From assembly GCA_013397935.1 (NCBI GenBank), contig VZRN01011464.1:1782244-1846243 (forward strand): a stretch of DNA of 64,000 bases. The letters are read 5' to 3'. How positions within the stretch are numbered: the stretch's first letter is position 1; each line of letters begins with the position of its first letter. The translations under genes and the position numbers were made by a program. The notes under the pieces were generated by a model. It saw only the letters and a list, made by a program, of their open reading frames with translations, was not told the DNA's origin and did no database searches. Positions 23,901-38,900 of this stretch are shown here, piece by piece. Source of the stretch: Dasyornis broadbenti (Eukaryota > Chordata > Aves > Passeriformes > Dasyornithidae).

Positions 23901-26900
23901 TGAATCAACACCATAATGAGTACTTGCTGTTTACAGCAAGGCAGGAAACAGTTACAATAGAGAAGAAAAGGTCATTTTTTGGAAAGAGATTTTCCCTTCT
24001 GTGTGTGTAACTATTTTAGCAGAATAGAAATCTTAAGCTAGAAAAAGCATTTCTTTCATCTCTCAACTATGATCCAACTTGACTATATTGCAGTCATGTT
24101 TACAAATAGTAGTTTGCTATTGATTTAGGTGTTTTTGACAGACAGTGTAATAAATAATTAATAGTCACCATCACTGTGAAGATAATTTCCTTCAGTGTAT
24201 TCGCATTCTGTTACAAGCTTAAAGAGACTTTATGAGATGTTCTGTAATGTCTTATGTTAAACTCTCTTACAGCAGAAGAGATTTAGAAAGTTTTACATCC
24301 TCCTTCTTGGTTGTATTTGAAATGGGAGGATATATGGAGCGAATTTTCTAAAGGCAAAGGATGACAACATCCCTCCCTGATGTACCTCCCATCAGATTTT
24401 GTAGATCTTATGTCTACTTTGGTCATCATAACTACAACACTAGTGCTACAACAGAGAAGAGAGAAACTAGCAATATCATAGTATGAAGGGAAAACAGTGA
24501 TTATAAATTTATAGATTTATAAATTTAGACTTCAGCAAGACTAACGACATCATTGGCAGAACTGGGGGATGAAATTTGAATGAAACTTTTAAGTGCTGCT
24601 TATATTTTTCAAGACAGGTAAAGAGTATCAACTAAGGCATCACAAACTACTGCCCAAACTATTTTTATTAGATATTACATATACAAAGATTCACACTGGA
24701 AGATTGTTAAAATTGCAGAGTCAAGCTCTCTAAAATAATGAAAAGTGATAAAAAGGAAGTTTCTTTAGTTGGTCTTTTTGTGTGTGTAAGTCTGTACATT
24801 TTGGTTTTTAATTACAGGTTCCCCCCCTTTTGAGATATGCTTCATTCAGTGTGAAGTCAATGCTTTTAGAATTTTATCTATTGAAGAGATATTACAGATT
24901 TTTAGTCACTATTTTACAGATAGTAGTTTGAGTAAAATATGTTAAAAATATCAACTGATTTTTAAGTGCCCAATTTTATACACAACCTGAATTTTGCAGT
25001 ACTTGGCATTGTTTGGCTCTCTCTATTTAACAAGTCAAGTTAGTTGGCTCTGAAGCAGCATTTCAGAGGTTAATGTTCATGACTCTCAATCTGGGCTACA
25101 CAGAAAGTAAGGAGTGTGCGACTGGAAGTGTAGGAAATGTTTCTTTTTAGTGATTTGTCCAGCATCATGTAAGTGCTGTATGGCTGAAACTTAAATAGGG
25201 TAAAGTTCATTAAGATGCTGTTCAAGTTCTTCAGCTGGAATACTGCTGCTTCTCTTCCACCAAGCCTTTGGTTTTTCACTGTAACTGAGCTCTTGCTGCA
25301 AGCAGAGCAGTGCTGTGCTGTCCACACTCTGTGGTGCTCCACAGCCCAGTGCTCTGGAGAGCACTAAGGGAGGCAACCACCTCCTGAATGATCCTGCAGA
25401 ATTAATTTATGTAAATAACTAAAAATTAAATTAGATAAATTATACATCACTATTTTAATGAAGTATGATTGTAGTTAAAATTCCAATATTATGTCATTGG
25501 TAACTTCAAAAAACATAAACTGAAATAATTATTTAAATGAATCGAGCTTTTTAAGGTTTTGTTAATTTCTGTAACTACTTCTGTTTTCAAAGCAAATGTG
25601 TGATAAAAAGTTGTGTATATTAATAGTTCTTTAGCTGTAACTTCTTTCCTTTTTTTTTTTTTTTTTAATTTTTAGGCAGATTCTTAAAATGCTTACGGTC
25701 CACAAAGGAAATATAAATCTTTCAATAATAGGACTAAAAGCATTAAATCTTCTGCTCATGTCAGGTATTGTGTGTTTTACTTTCCTACTTCATCTAAGTC
25801 TTTAAAACACAGAAGTGATATAAAGTGTATGATTGTAGACATGGTAGGCTGGATTTTTCTCTCAGTTTTACTCCATGAAGTCACTTGTCATTTGTACTTG
25901 TATATAAAATAGTAAGAGTACTATTTTGCACCTTTTTCCCCAGGTAGGTATGAAGTGTCTTTTTGGCAGTAAAGTTTTAGAACATCAGTTCTATTGTAAA
26001 ATGCTGCCTTAAGAGAGAGCTTTGTCATGGGTTATAGAAAGCTGGATTTGAACTGTCAGAGTAAATTTTAAGGAATTATTTAAGGACTATAAGTATTAAA
26101 GAATTTAGGACTTTACAGTGTTTCAATGAAAATGTTGAGAAATAATCAGTGCAACATGTAATCTCTTCTACTATTCAGACATAATTGCTTTCCTGCTCTT
26201 GGAAGAAGAGGTGGATGTGTTTTCCTTGGTATTTAATGCCATGCACACCTTTCCTAAAAATGAAGAGATCCAACAACATGGATGTAAAGCATTACACAAA
26301 CTTTTTGAGAAAGGTATTTTGTCTTGTAGTTTATTATGTTAGAAAAATTTATAGATTGGGAGAGATGGCAGATGTTTATTCAAATGCAATAAATGAAATT
26401 TTCCTTCCCAGACTGATTTGTGTATTATGCCCGTTCTTTAAATGCGTTAGCACAAAAGAAAGACTTTCCAAGCAATATCACAAATTTTCTAAATTAGAGC
26501 AATAAATATGACATCTTTAAAAAAAACAAAATGTCCCTTCATTTCTAACTCTAGAGTTAACTGAAAAGATACTGGTCAGTAACTGGAAGAGCGAATAGTG
26601 ACATTTGATTTTAATTCTCAAAAACAGGATTATGTGTTTAAAGACTGGTAAATTTTAGTAACATGAACAGTTCTAAAATCAAGCGAAATATTTGTACTTC
26701 AGAAAAAGAATTGGTTCTGCTTTATACCCTGACAATGCTAAAAGGTGATCATGTGTCCATATGATATTCCTATTTATTCTGAAAAATGAAGTCACCATGT
26801 ATTGAATTTTTGCAGAAATCTCAGAAACTGTGCATGTTATGGCCCAAAGTCCCCTTGTTGTAGTCCCATTGCCTTGAATTGATTTTCTTGATTCAAAGTA

Positions 26901-29900
26901 AATACTGAGAAATGCTCTCACTCTGCTATACTCCTTTGCTTCAAGAACAGTCTCCAGTTCTTCAAATTGGTTCTCTTCAGCACCTTTTTATATTGCTTTT
27001 TTTAAGTCTTTCTCCTATGTGTACTTGGAATTACCTTCTCTATTCCTTCCCCTCTTCCACTGTCACTAAATACTTTTGTCCTGCTGTATTTTCTCTTCAG
27101 GCTCCACAAAAAGTCTGAACTTCTTCCTTTTTCTGTGCATGTTTTTTGTAAGTGCCAGATTTTCACAGATCTGGCTCCAGGTACAGACCTGCATACCTTC
27201 TTCTTGATGGCAGCACCAATGTAACAAATTCCTAGGCTGCTCCTGCCTGGCTTTTTCTACCTCTAAGCCACCTTGTCAGTTATTGTTATCTGGATGTTTG
27301 CTACCCTTTTCTTGAACCAGATTCAGAAAATTATTCTGCTTGTGAAATTTAGAAGGTGTTCTTTCTCAGCCGGGGTTGGTTCCCTTATCTGGTTCATTGC
27401 ACAGCCACACAGTTATGTCAGTATGAATAACAGGGCCCAGGAATGGAAAAACCTTAAGCCATTAAGGTAAGATATTATTAAAGCATGGCTGTAGTCTTTA
27501 TGGAAAGAAGTCCATTATTTAAAAAAAAAAAAAAAGAAACTAAATAAAATCGGAGAGTATGATGGCATTCTGTAAATTTTTTTTTTTGACTGTAAGTTTA
27601 GCTTTTCCCTCATTTATATATGGTCTTGGTTTGGACTATGTGAAGTTCGTTCTGTGAAAAAGGGTAAAAATCTTCTAACATACTGATTCACAAGGTAGCA
27701 TTTAAAAGTTAGAACTCAATTACGTAAAATGTAAGCTAGAAAAAAGTGTTTATAAAGTAGCTGAGTTTGTAGTTAAAGAAACCATAATCATAAAAGATGA
27801 TGTGTATGGAGAATACTTTAATTTCTCTGAAACATGGAAAATAAATATAAAGGGAACTTGATAAAAAGTTATATTTTTTTATGATGTACCAGGATAAGAA
27901 TTTTTTCTTGAAACATACTGTATCTCTTGCCTTTCAATTTAGTTCCAGAAGAGCAGCTGACTGAATTTGTTGAAAGCAAAGATCATATGATCATATTGAA
28001 AGTGTTTAAAGAGTTTCCAGAGAAAGAAGAGGTGATTCTTCCTGCACTTTATTCATTACATTCTTTAGCTGGTCCATGTAAGTGCATTATTAGAAGTTAT
28101 TTTCAATTCCTTATCTCCAACAACATGCGTCAGCTCACACTTTCTGTGACTGTAAAAAGTAATCTTTGTGTGATTGCAAAAAATCAGTGAGAACTGGTTG
28201 GGAGTTGCCAGACAAATCACCTTCCTGTTTTCTTTGGGAAATAGCGCTTTTTTTTTTTTCTTCTTTTTTTTTTTTTTTTTAATGGGATATTTTTTATATT
28301 TAACCATTAAAACAGAAATCTCTCCTCAATAACAGAAAAATACTTTCTTCTGCTTGGAGTAAGTCAAAGACGCTTATCATGCTTGTAGAGACTGAAGTTC
28401 AAGACCCTGCTCTGTTGTCTTTTAATACTTGAAAAATAAGATATATTTATTGACTAAGTAGATCTTCAGTGAATTTGGGTAGCAGGTAAAGAACATTCTT
28501 GGCAAAGTCTGTTCTACAAAGGGAAAACTGGCCATACAAATTCAGTGGTCAGGCCTAGGAAAAGAAATCTGAGCTCAGGTGGCTGCTCTGGTCATTCAGT
28601 GGTGGCTGCAATGATGAGCATTGGTAGTGCTGTGCTCATGGTAGTCTTACAGTGTCCTCAGGTGTTGTGCAGTAAGACTGGAAGAAAATGTATTTTATCT
28701 CTTGTCTTCTGATAACAGCAGTCCCTGTTCTATGCGAAATCAGATCTTGAGAAATGTGTTTGATGATTTATGTCAATTTGTTGACACCTATTTGATCCTG
28801 TTGACACAGAGGCAGCTTTTGTCAGCTTCCTGCTGACAAATTTTGGGAAGCATAGAGCCGGGTTCTGATCTCCATGTCTTTCATGAGGTGCATAATGCTG
28901 TACCTGCTGCAAAAGTGTTTACTTACAAAGCCATGCTCATACATCCCGTCTGGCTCTATAGGAACCATGCCAGCCCCATATATGGCAACTAAACAATAGA
29001 GTGTCTCACATTTCATCAGACTCCAAGCTATCTAGTTCCTGATTCTCAAACTTCTTTCTGTTCAGTTTGCATTTAAAAGTTTAGTATTCCTTGAGTCAGA
29101 AATAATTTTGCCCTAGCCCAGAAGTTACTGCTGTTTTCTAGGGAAGAGGATGCCAGATTTTAAGTGCTTTTCAAAGCAGTAAATACTTATACAAAGTGTA
29201 ACAAGAGAAGGACTTGAAAAAGACCTGCTCTAAGTATTAAATACTCTCATTTCTATATGAAAGCTTGAAAATAGCCAGAGAAGCAGAGACTAGTTGCATA
29301 TGAATGTGCAAAGCTGGAATTCACTGTCTTAGTTTGTGACATCCCACAAGAACTCAATGAAATTTATTCCTTTAAGGCTACCATGGAGAAGATAATTCAG
29401 TGTAAGTAAACACTGTGACTTATCCAGTAGTAAAATGTCTCCCCATACCCTGAAGTTCAAGTCTCTATTCCAAATGAGTGCCTCACTATGCCTTCTTTCA
29501 CTAATACATGCTTAGATTTTGTTCTGGCTCACATCATAAGAAATTGTAGGATAAGAGTTTATTCCAATGCTGTACAAGAACTCTTAAATCTCAGTAGTAT
29601 TTGTGGTACGAGAAAAATGTTTTGCTGCCGACTGTTCTCCAAAGTGGAGTGTTGGATCACAGAGTGTTACCCATCTAAATGGCAGGCCCAGGGAGCCAAC
29701 CAGACTTGTCCTCTGTTTAATAGGGATAAGCAGTCGTCTCAAGAGGAAGTTCACCTAACCCTAAACCTGTTACAGCTGGGATGAATCACCATACAGAGTG
29801 CTCAGCTCTCTCAGTCAATTGTTGAGAGAATCTAGATGACCAAGTTTTGGTGGTTAACATTAAATGAGATCTGTTGCACCTCTTTTTCTCTGACTTGTTC

Positions 29901-32900
29901 TGGGAAATGGTGACTCCTTGCAGATGTGCCATTGCTTGGATCTTGCAGGATTTCAATATGCAGTTCATTATGCCTTCTCTGTAGTGATCAGTTTTGCAAT
30001 CTCCTGACTATTTTATTATATTCCAAAGTATCATTTTTGAAATCATAACTTACTGTGGAATGATGCAATACCATCTTGTGGAGTATGTATTTTCAGTTGA
30101 GAATGATGTGGTAAATTGCTGTCATATTAAAGCATTGTGAAAGGTACCTTCCTTCACTATCAAATACAGTGCTTCAGAAATGCTTCCCACTTGGAATTTG
30201 CTTTTTCATCTGGTAGGTTATCATTATTTAATATTTAGAGATGTATTATTTTGAAGATTTGCTGATCTTTTAAAAAGGCTAATTATCTTTAATAATACAC
30301 TTATGAGTATTTCTTTTATGTTGTATCCAGGGAAGCCAAGCTGTTGAAAGAACAATTAAGAAAATTTATAGATCTCAGCAGAGTAATGCTAACTCCCTTG
30401 GAGTCAGTGATAGGACTCCCTTTCATTCATTTGGGCCAGGATTTTGGCCAAGATTCTTGGGTTCTTAATCTGTCTCTTACCCTGGAGAGAAATACTGTAA
30501 AATGTGTACTTGATCATAATCGTGTTAGAAACGCCATTTATAAGATTGATTTAGTATTTATAAAAGTTTGTTCACCTTTAAGAAAAAAGTTACCTAAGAT
30601 TAGTTTGGGAGGAGGTTTCTGTTACATAACCTGATACAGAATGAAAGAAAACCATAAACGTTAATCTGAACTTCAAACTTATTGAATAATTTCCAAGTGT
30701 TCATAGTCATTAATGTCTTTTATGGCCATATAAAGAAATAAAGCCACCTGTCTTTCAAGTTGCAAGGCAAAAACTGAAATCTAGTCACAGTTTTCTAGTT
30801 AAATCTATTTAACTAAAGTCTGAATTAGAACAGTCAACTGTTTTTTGGGTTTTTTTCTCTTAAGAAGCAGTTTTTGTTTCTGTTTCTTTCTTTAGCCAGC
30901 AATGTTGAAGTGCTCATGTCTGGAAATGTTCGCTGCTACAATGTTATAGTGGAAATGATGAAGAGGTTCCCCAATAGTGAAACAGTTCAGGAAGTGAGTT
31001 GCTGTTTGTTGCACAAGCTTACATTAGGTAAGTTCACAAAGTTGTTTATAGTCAGCTTATTTTGACTGTGTAAGAGTTGGAGTTAACTGGCAGCGTTACA
31101 GGCAACAACTGCTATTCCATTTAATGCTAGGGGTGGTGCATAGGTCCTTGTGTCTAAGGAGGAAACCCTGGCCACAGTCATTATGGTGTCCTTATGTGTT
31201 AAATATGAGTAACAATGAGAAGCTGCCATAAAAGACTCAAGTCAGGGTGAAGCAGTGAGACAAAAGATGGTGAGAAGCACAATATGAGAATGGGAAATCA
31301 GCAGGTCCCATTCTGTACAAAGTTACTATGGAAAAGAAGAAAATTACTTATTTCATTTTTTGAAGTGCCAGTGTGGAATGTGTGAGAAACAAGTGGTGCT
31401 ACAGAATTAGTTCTAAAGTATTCTCTAAGATTCTAGTTTTCCTCCTTACAATGCATTATCTTCAGAGGCCTGTGCTACATTCCTGACACCTGTGATGGTT
31501 CCTGTCCTGGGACCCCCTGTGCTGCAGCAGTGAATGAATCACTGAGTTCTTGACTTGCCTTCACCTGAGCAAAAGTAATTTGATTGTCTGGGCTAATATG
31601 GGCTGGTGTAACATCAAGAGAGATGATGCCAGTGGCAAAAATTTGTGCCTCTTAGCAGCTCTGTTCTCACACTTGCAACCATAATAAATCCATCTGAGCG
31701 GTTGCCAAGAACCACATAATAGGAAGTTCAAATGAAAATAAAAATGTTTTTACCCTTGCTGCATACAAACCCACTGTAAGCAGCTGCCTGAGCAGCCGTC
31801 ACTCCACAGCTGATTCTTCCTCATCAAGAGTTAGACTTCCCAATTTTTGCAGGTGGTGGCCTGAAGCTACTACAGATCCTGGAACCAACGCATGACTCCC
31901 CGTAATCAAGTTGGTCCCATCCTTTCACCATCTATTTTTACTTCTTCGTGCAGATATTGTAGAAAATACAGATCAGACTTGAGTGCGACCCAGAGCAACT
32001 TCACGTTCCCCTTCAGAAAGTCAGATATAGTTTTCAAGATAATGTGGTGGCTGCTGAGGTGGTAATAGCAGGTCTTTTTGGCAAGAGGTGATGCTAACCT
32101 TGAATGGCTTGCTATGCAAGGCTAACTGAAGATAGGCAGAGAAACCAAGCACTTGTGGGGACAGAGCAGCTTGGTTGGCATGCCTTGATCTTGCCCATAA
32201 TGCAACCAGCCTGGTTTCAGTTAAATGTTTGCCATGCGTTTATGCTGACCAACAAAAAGAATGGCAGAAAAGCAGCCACAAGATCCATTTCTTCTTTGAG
32301 TCCCTCATCTTAATAAAGAGCCCTTGTAGGAGAGTTATGGAAGAGGTGTTCACAGCACCATACAGTTACGGAAACAGGGGTGATATTGCTAGGTGCTCCT
32401 GGAAATAATCTGGAAGATTTCCATAAATATAGCCAGTGTTGCTTCCCAGACTATTTTGATGGACACTGTCTTCCTAAACCCATGTTAGCTGGCAGTGAAA
32501 TGGTAGAGTCAGCATCTGCTAGCTTCCAAAACACCATCACGCGTTTTTGCTAATCTGGTAATGACTATCCTAGATTTGACTGTCTTTGGCATTTTTGACT
32601 GGCTGATGCTTATTTGGCCAGCCACAAGTCCAACAGAATTACTCATCACATAGCCTAAGATTATTAATTTTTTTAGATAAGTAATGCATTTACAGAAACG
32701 CACCTTTTCCATATATAATATGTTAGGAAACAGCAATGCTGATCTAACATGACCACACTACTGATCTTTTACATTGCTACTCTGATTGTCATTTTTTTCT
32801 AATCAAGATTTAAACAAAATTTAATATCAAAATGGAAACCATAGCTATCAAACCATATTTGAGTGAGTGTTGCTCTATTATTTTATGCATGATACAGGTT

Positions 32901-35900
32901 TTTACAACAAACAAGGGAGTTATTTGAATTTGCTTGTTTTTTGGGACAGTGCCTTATATTCAACCTATAATGTGAGATACTGTACAGCTGATAATAATTA
33001 TAATGCTTTAAATATACTTATCTTCAAAAGGTAGGGCTTTCTTCTATTCCAGAAGGTATCTATTCTGTATTTATAATGCTGACATTGATCTATTTAATGA
33101 GGAGGGCAAAACCAGAGAGTAAACCAGGGTTAAATTACTTGTGTCATAGGATAAGTCAAATCATTGCAGGAATTCAGGACCAGAATTGTGTTTACTTCCT
33201 GGCAGGAAGTCTACAAGTGATACACAAACTGTATTTTTCTTATTTTGATGACAGTGTATGTTTCATTTTGCATTAAACATTTATCTTCTGTAAAAAAAAA
33301 AAATAAAGTTAAAAAATCCCCCACAAAGAATGTAGATCCCAACTGGTTTTTTCCACAAATAAAATGTTGTTGTGGCAAGCCTTTAATAAGAAAACAAATG
33401 TTTGCTACAAAGTTTCTGTATTGTGTGCCGAGAAATTTATGTTAAATGCATATAAAGCTCTAGATACACTTTTATATTAATTTGATATCTTATCTGTTTT
33501 CAGGAAATTTTTTCAATATCCTTGTGTTACATAAGGTTCCAGAAGTCATTGTGAAGGCTGTTACAACATATCCTGAAAATGCAAAGTTGCAAGCTGCAGC
33601 TCTCAGTTGTTTAGCTCTTCTAAGTGAGTAAATCTCTATCTACCTGTTAATTTTTTCATTCTAGTAATTTCCCGTAATAATTTCAAACTCCATTTCTTTA
33701 ACACAAAAGCCTCAGGCAGGATAGCTTCAACAAAGCTGGATTTCCAACATGATTACAGTTTGCAGTTTCACTATGATAAGGCTGTGTTCATATCATATGC
33801 CCAACATCTGCACAGTGTTCAGAGCTGGTAAGTTATGTTGACAGATCTGAACAGATCAAACTGTTTATTCACAGACAAATTCTGGATAATCCCTTCTTAA
33901 CATAAAGTCTCCAATGATAACAACACTGATTTGATGTTGTGTTTGCCAGATATGACAGTGCCTGTATTGTGGCAGTTGATAGCAACACCAAATCAATGCT
34001 TGTGCTTGAATTCTGAAATCAATTAAAAGATTAACTCTTCCTTGAGTACAGTTTAGACAGAAATTAGTTAGCTAGTGACAAAAACCTAACAATCTGATCC
34101 GCTTTGTCTTTGAGTAATTGCTGCATATAAAAGTCGGTAGAAATGCTGTTTAAGAGTCCCCAAAGTAGCAAAGATTAGAAATAAGTACGCATTCCATTAT
34201 GCCTAGGATATTATGCTCAGTGTTGGTATCTTTTTTCTTCCCTTAATTGCTGAAAAATCACAAGTATAAAATGATACATTTCAAATTCTGTTGCACTTTC
34301 TGGGACCAGATGTTTCTCTCTTAGAAACGGCAATTTGCATTTTGTTTTTTAACGGCATTGCTTCAGAGTGTAGATGGCTCTGTAGTAAGTGGTTCCATGC
34401 AAATGATTCACAGTTACATTTTATGTCTGTGTTATTCCATATGTAAATACACAACAAAAAGAGGTACATGCAGGTCTTTTCAGAGCCAAAGCCTAGACTG
34501 ATCTGTAACTATACGACTCATTTACTACACTACACTTCAGTTTTTTACTCTCTTTATAACCTTGAAGACATTTTTCAAATCTGTCTTAGCATTTATGTCA
34601 AAAGACTTCTCCCTTCCCAGAAAAGGCTTATATTCCCACTGATTTTCACGCATGAGACAGTGTGAGTGCCTCCATGACTACTGAAAGGTTAAGACATAGG
34701 TGTTTTGTTTTCACAGTAAGAATTTATTGTAAATATTTTATCTTTCAAGCTGAAACAATATTCTTAAACCGGGACTTAGAGGAAAGAAAAGAAGAGGAGG
34801 AGGAAGAAAAATTATGCTGGTTGGAAGCATGTTACAGAGCATTAGAACTGCACCGAAAAAATACAGATGTGCTGGTGAGAATTTCTGGATGATGGGAATA
34901 TGGAAAGACTGTATTATGTATTGAATAAAATGTTTAGCAGCATGCTTTTCTCATGTATATCCTCAGGCAGAAAAAAGCCTTAAGGTCTGGATTAGATTTA
35001 GAATAAATCTTGCCTTTTTTGACTTTGTTCATCTCAAGAGGTTTTAGCTACTTCTTTAGATTGAATGTAGATAGTAGAGGCTTGTTACCTGAAACTTTGG
35101 CCATGCAAATATTGTTGTTTACATACCTCATCTGTATCCAACAGCCGAACATAGGCTCATCAGCGGAAGAATTAATCTTGGGCTAAAGTAGATATCAAAA
35201 TGTAAATCAAATAATGAGACTGTCACACGTTTGTAAAGTGGGCCTATCTCAGCTCTTAAGAATGTGGCAGTGTACATTTTGTTCTATTTCTACAGTACCT
35301 CTTTTGTGGACTAAAAAGCAGTCAACTATTTAAACTTTTTCATATATTTTTAATCTCCTAAAGGTGTATTTTCTTAATCTTTTTGTCTTGGTTTATATTT
35401 AGGAGGCTGCATGCTGGGCTTTGAAAAATCTGTTTCTGTATCAACGCAACCTTCATGAGAAGATTGGAGATGGAGATAATCAGTCAGTGTTGTCTTAAAC
35501 TGGATTTTTGGAAACGAAAAAATGAGTGTCTATTGTTAGGCTACTTGATGTGTTGTTTTTCGATTATTTTTAGTTTTATAATATATGATGAAATGCATGA
35601 TGATCAACCACACCTGTTAAAATTTCTTCCTAAGTGTGCTAACCTTGATTCAGGAAAATCTGCTAGTGTTTTGATAAAGGGTCAGAGCACAGCCTACTAG
35701 AGGTAATTTTTACAGTTCATAAAGGATTTTGACTTCAGTCGCAACAAGAATAAAGAATGTAAGAATTGGGAAAACAGACAAGATTAAGTTATCTAGCATG
35801 TAATGAGTGTGGAAAAGCAGTGCTCATTTTCCCATAGATGAGATGAAAAGGCATTGTAGAGAGAATGCAGCCTCATTAGGGAGAATCTAGGCATGGATAA

Positions 35901-38900
35901 GACACAGATTTCCATTTTATTTAAACTGTTTCTCAGAGTTCCTTAAAGTTTTAGTCACTCAACTTCTGTAAGCCTATTTGTACTCCTTTCTGGACCTCAG
36001 GTCACTTGGAAAGCACGGTTCCAAGGGAATTCGGTGAGATTCAGACTAGACAAAGTTGCATAGGTTACCAAGGGTTTTCTGTCAGCTGTTGCTCTGGAAA
36101 CATATTAGAAACCAAGAGCAATCATCTGAAATTTTCATTATGTCACATAATACCTTTTTAGGAAACTGAATTGCAATTATGAAGTAACTGCTGTAATACA
36201 GTTAACGTGCGGTGATTTGTTTCTCTCTGAAAGGTTCCCAATAGACAGAGCAGTGATGCTCTCCATGCTGATGCACTCCTCTTCAAAAGAAGTGTTTCAG
36301 GCAGCTGCTAATACCTTGGCAATTTTGTCACAACAAAATGGTAAGGGACTTCAGTTACCTCTACCTTCTCATTCAAGAGAAAGTTATTGCAAAACTATTA
36401 AAGAGAATTTAGTGTACTGTTGAATGAATGCAGTAACTCCCTGTCATTAGAATATTATACTGTTGTGATAAGTAGGAAGTTTATTCCTTGCTCTGAAAAA
36501 GTTGGCTACTATCAAAAAATATGTGGAAATAAAGAGCTCTCTTCCAGTTTGTGTTGCAATCGCTACTTTTTGGAGCAGGAGACATGAAAAGAGTGGGCTC
36601 TGTATGCTTGTTTAAATATTTATCATATGTTTGAATTTCGTCAATAGCAGCATTTGTTGAAAAATCACATGAATAAGGAATACAGCCCAACAAATACTAC
36701 TTTCTTGCTTAACACAGAAGAGTTGAGCAGTCTTGTAGACTTCAGTGGATCAAATTGTGTAGAAACTTAAGCATGTGCATGACAGTTTTCAAGATTGCTT
36801 TGCTCCTGATCGTGTCCCTAAAATGGTTTCCTAACTTTTTTCGATTTGCAGACCCCCTCAAAATTTTTCAGTGGAGATGTGGACCCCTGAGTAGAGTATT
36901 TAACACTGACAGCTGGCCTGCTTTTATTAGATAACTTTCACAGAATCCTTTGAAATGGTTATGGACCTCAAGTGGTTTGCAGACTGCACATTGAAAACCA
37001 CAGGCTAGATAGGAAGAAAAAGGCCTAGCAGTTAATTACCATTCTCTAGGTGAGAGAGCATTGTTTTATCGCCAGTTTATTGAGCCATCCAAGTACATAA
37101 AACCTAACACAGAAAAGGTTTTATAACTTTTTATGAGATCAATATGTATCTATACTGAGAAATAGATCTCATAAATGTATGCATACTACTGTCATATACC
37201 AGGTAATTTCATAACATGTTACTGACAAGTGGCCTCTGATTCCTTTTGGAAATCTAAAACAAGTTTTTCTTTTTTTTTTAATTACTATTCTTCCCCCCCC
37301 CTCCATCCCCCCAATGAATGTGCTTATAGCAGAAATGGTAGACATAAAGAAGCTTAGTAAAACCTTCTGGCACAATGCAGTATTGCTTGAACTAACCATC
37401 TGAAATGGATATACTGAACTGGGAATAACAAGATTTGGTGGTACTTACTATGATAATTTTTATGGTGTTCTGATTTTCTGATTTGTATTAGTTACTGTTA
37501 TAGCTACAATATGTGCTTAGATATTTGAATTTGCAAAATATGAATTAACAAAGTAAATAGAATGAATATATATAATTTCATTTTTGAAGTTTCATTTTGG
37601 AAAGTAGAAGTTTTTTTTAAAGTTTTAGGTGCTATCTTTCCTACATGATCACAGAGTGCAATTACAAGGAAAAAGTTAAGGAATAAACATTTCTGAAAAT
37701 GTAAGTAGGGCTATACATTCTCCTGCCCATATGTTAATTTTACATACATAAAAATAGCAAATGTATAGAAATTTATTAGACAGTCAGAAATTCTAATGTG
37801 TTTGATTAAGCTATGCAAACAGAAGTCAACTTCAGCTCAAATTGTTTCCCTTTCTAATTTATACCATTATGTTTGTTTGGTGAGGTGAAAACATTGAAGA
37901 AAAAGGAGGAGGGAAAAAAGTTGGTTTTGAGAACTATACAGAAAGAAAGAAAGATTTACTTACAGGATGCTTGCTATTTTGTGTTGTAGTAAATATTAGG
38001 AAGACACTTTTGGCAAAAGGCATACATATGAATGTTTTGGATATAATGAGGAAACATCCACATTCTCCTGAAGTGGTTGAAAGTGCCTGCAGGATTCTGA
38101 ATCATGTTTTTGAAGGAAGGTAATAAAATTAGAAATGCATGTCCACTTCCAAGGTGAAAGGTTATGAGATTCTGTGCTGTGATTACATTTAAATTGTTGA
38201 CTGATAGTAAAATTGACCACAGACAGGCAGCCCTGTTTAAGACATGGAGTTTTGTAAGCCCCGTAGTCAAATGCTGAGAGATGTGTGTGTAGGGAGCTGC
38301 ATGTTCTTCCCTCCATGGTTCTTGAGCAGTGAGATTTGAATAGACAATCCCTGGGTGGTCTCCCGTCCTGAGAGACACACTTCCCTAGCCACACTGAATT
38401 CCATTCAGAGATAAGAAATTTCCCGCAAAATTACCTCTATTATTAAAATATTACCTCTATTATTAAAATAGCATTTTGTAAATATTATTTTTGTGTTGGC
38501 TGGGATGGACTTATTTACATAGACTGAATTAATGGAATGGCATGAAAATAATTTGCTATGATGAAGAAAAGTACTACAATTTAATTTATGTTTCAGATTT
38601 GCAGTATTCTAAAGCTTATCACACAGTGTTAATTAAGGGAGAAAATACATATAAAATGTAGAAATGCATTCTTTTTATTTATTTAATAAAAAATATTTTC
38701 AGTTTCCTTCATCTGGATGTAATGACTGTAGCAGTATCAGAAGTTGTAAAAGCCATGAGGAAACATGAAAAATCACTGTCTGTACAACTGGAAGCACTTC
38801 GAGTCCTTTTACATTTCATGATACCTGGTAAGTCATCCAAAGCCATACACCAAATCAGAGAATAGAATCAGATAGCTGGGTTTTAGTCTTTCTTATCTAA

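Noticed and set aside
37974..38394. Antisense ORFs of 132-134 codons over LRRK2 exon 12
   Set aside because: Shadow of the coding exon and its downstream intron; no motif.
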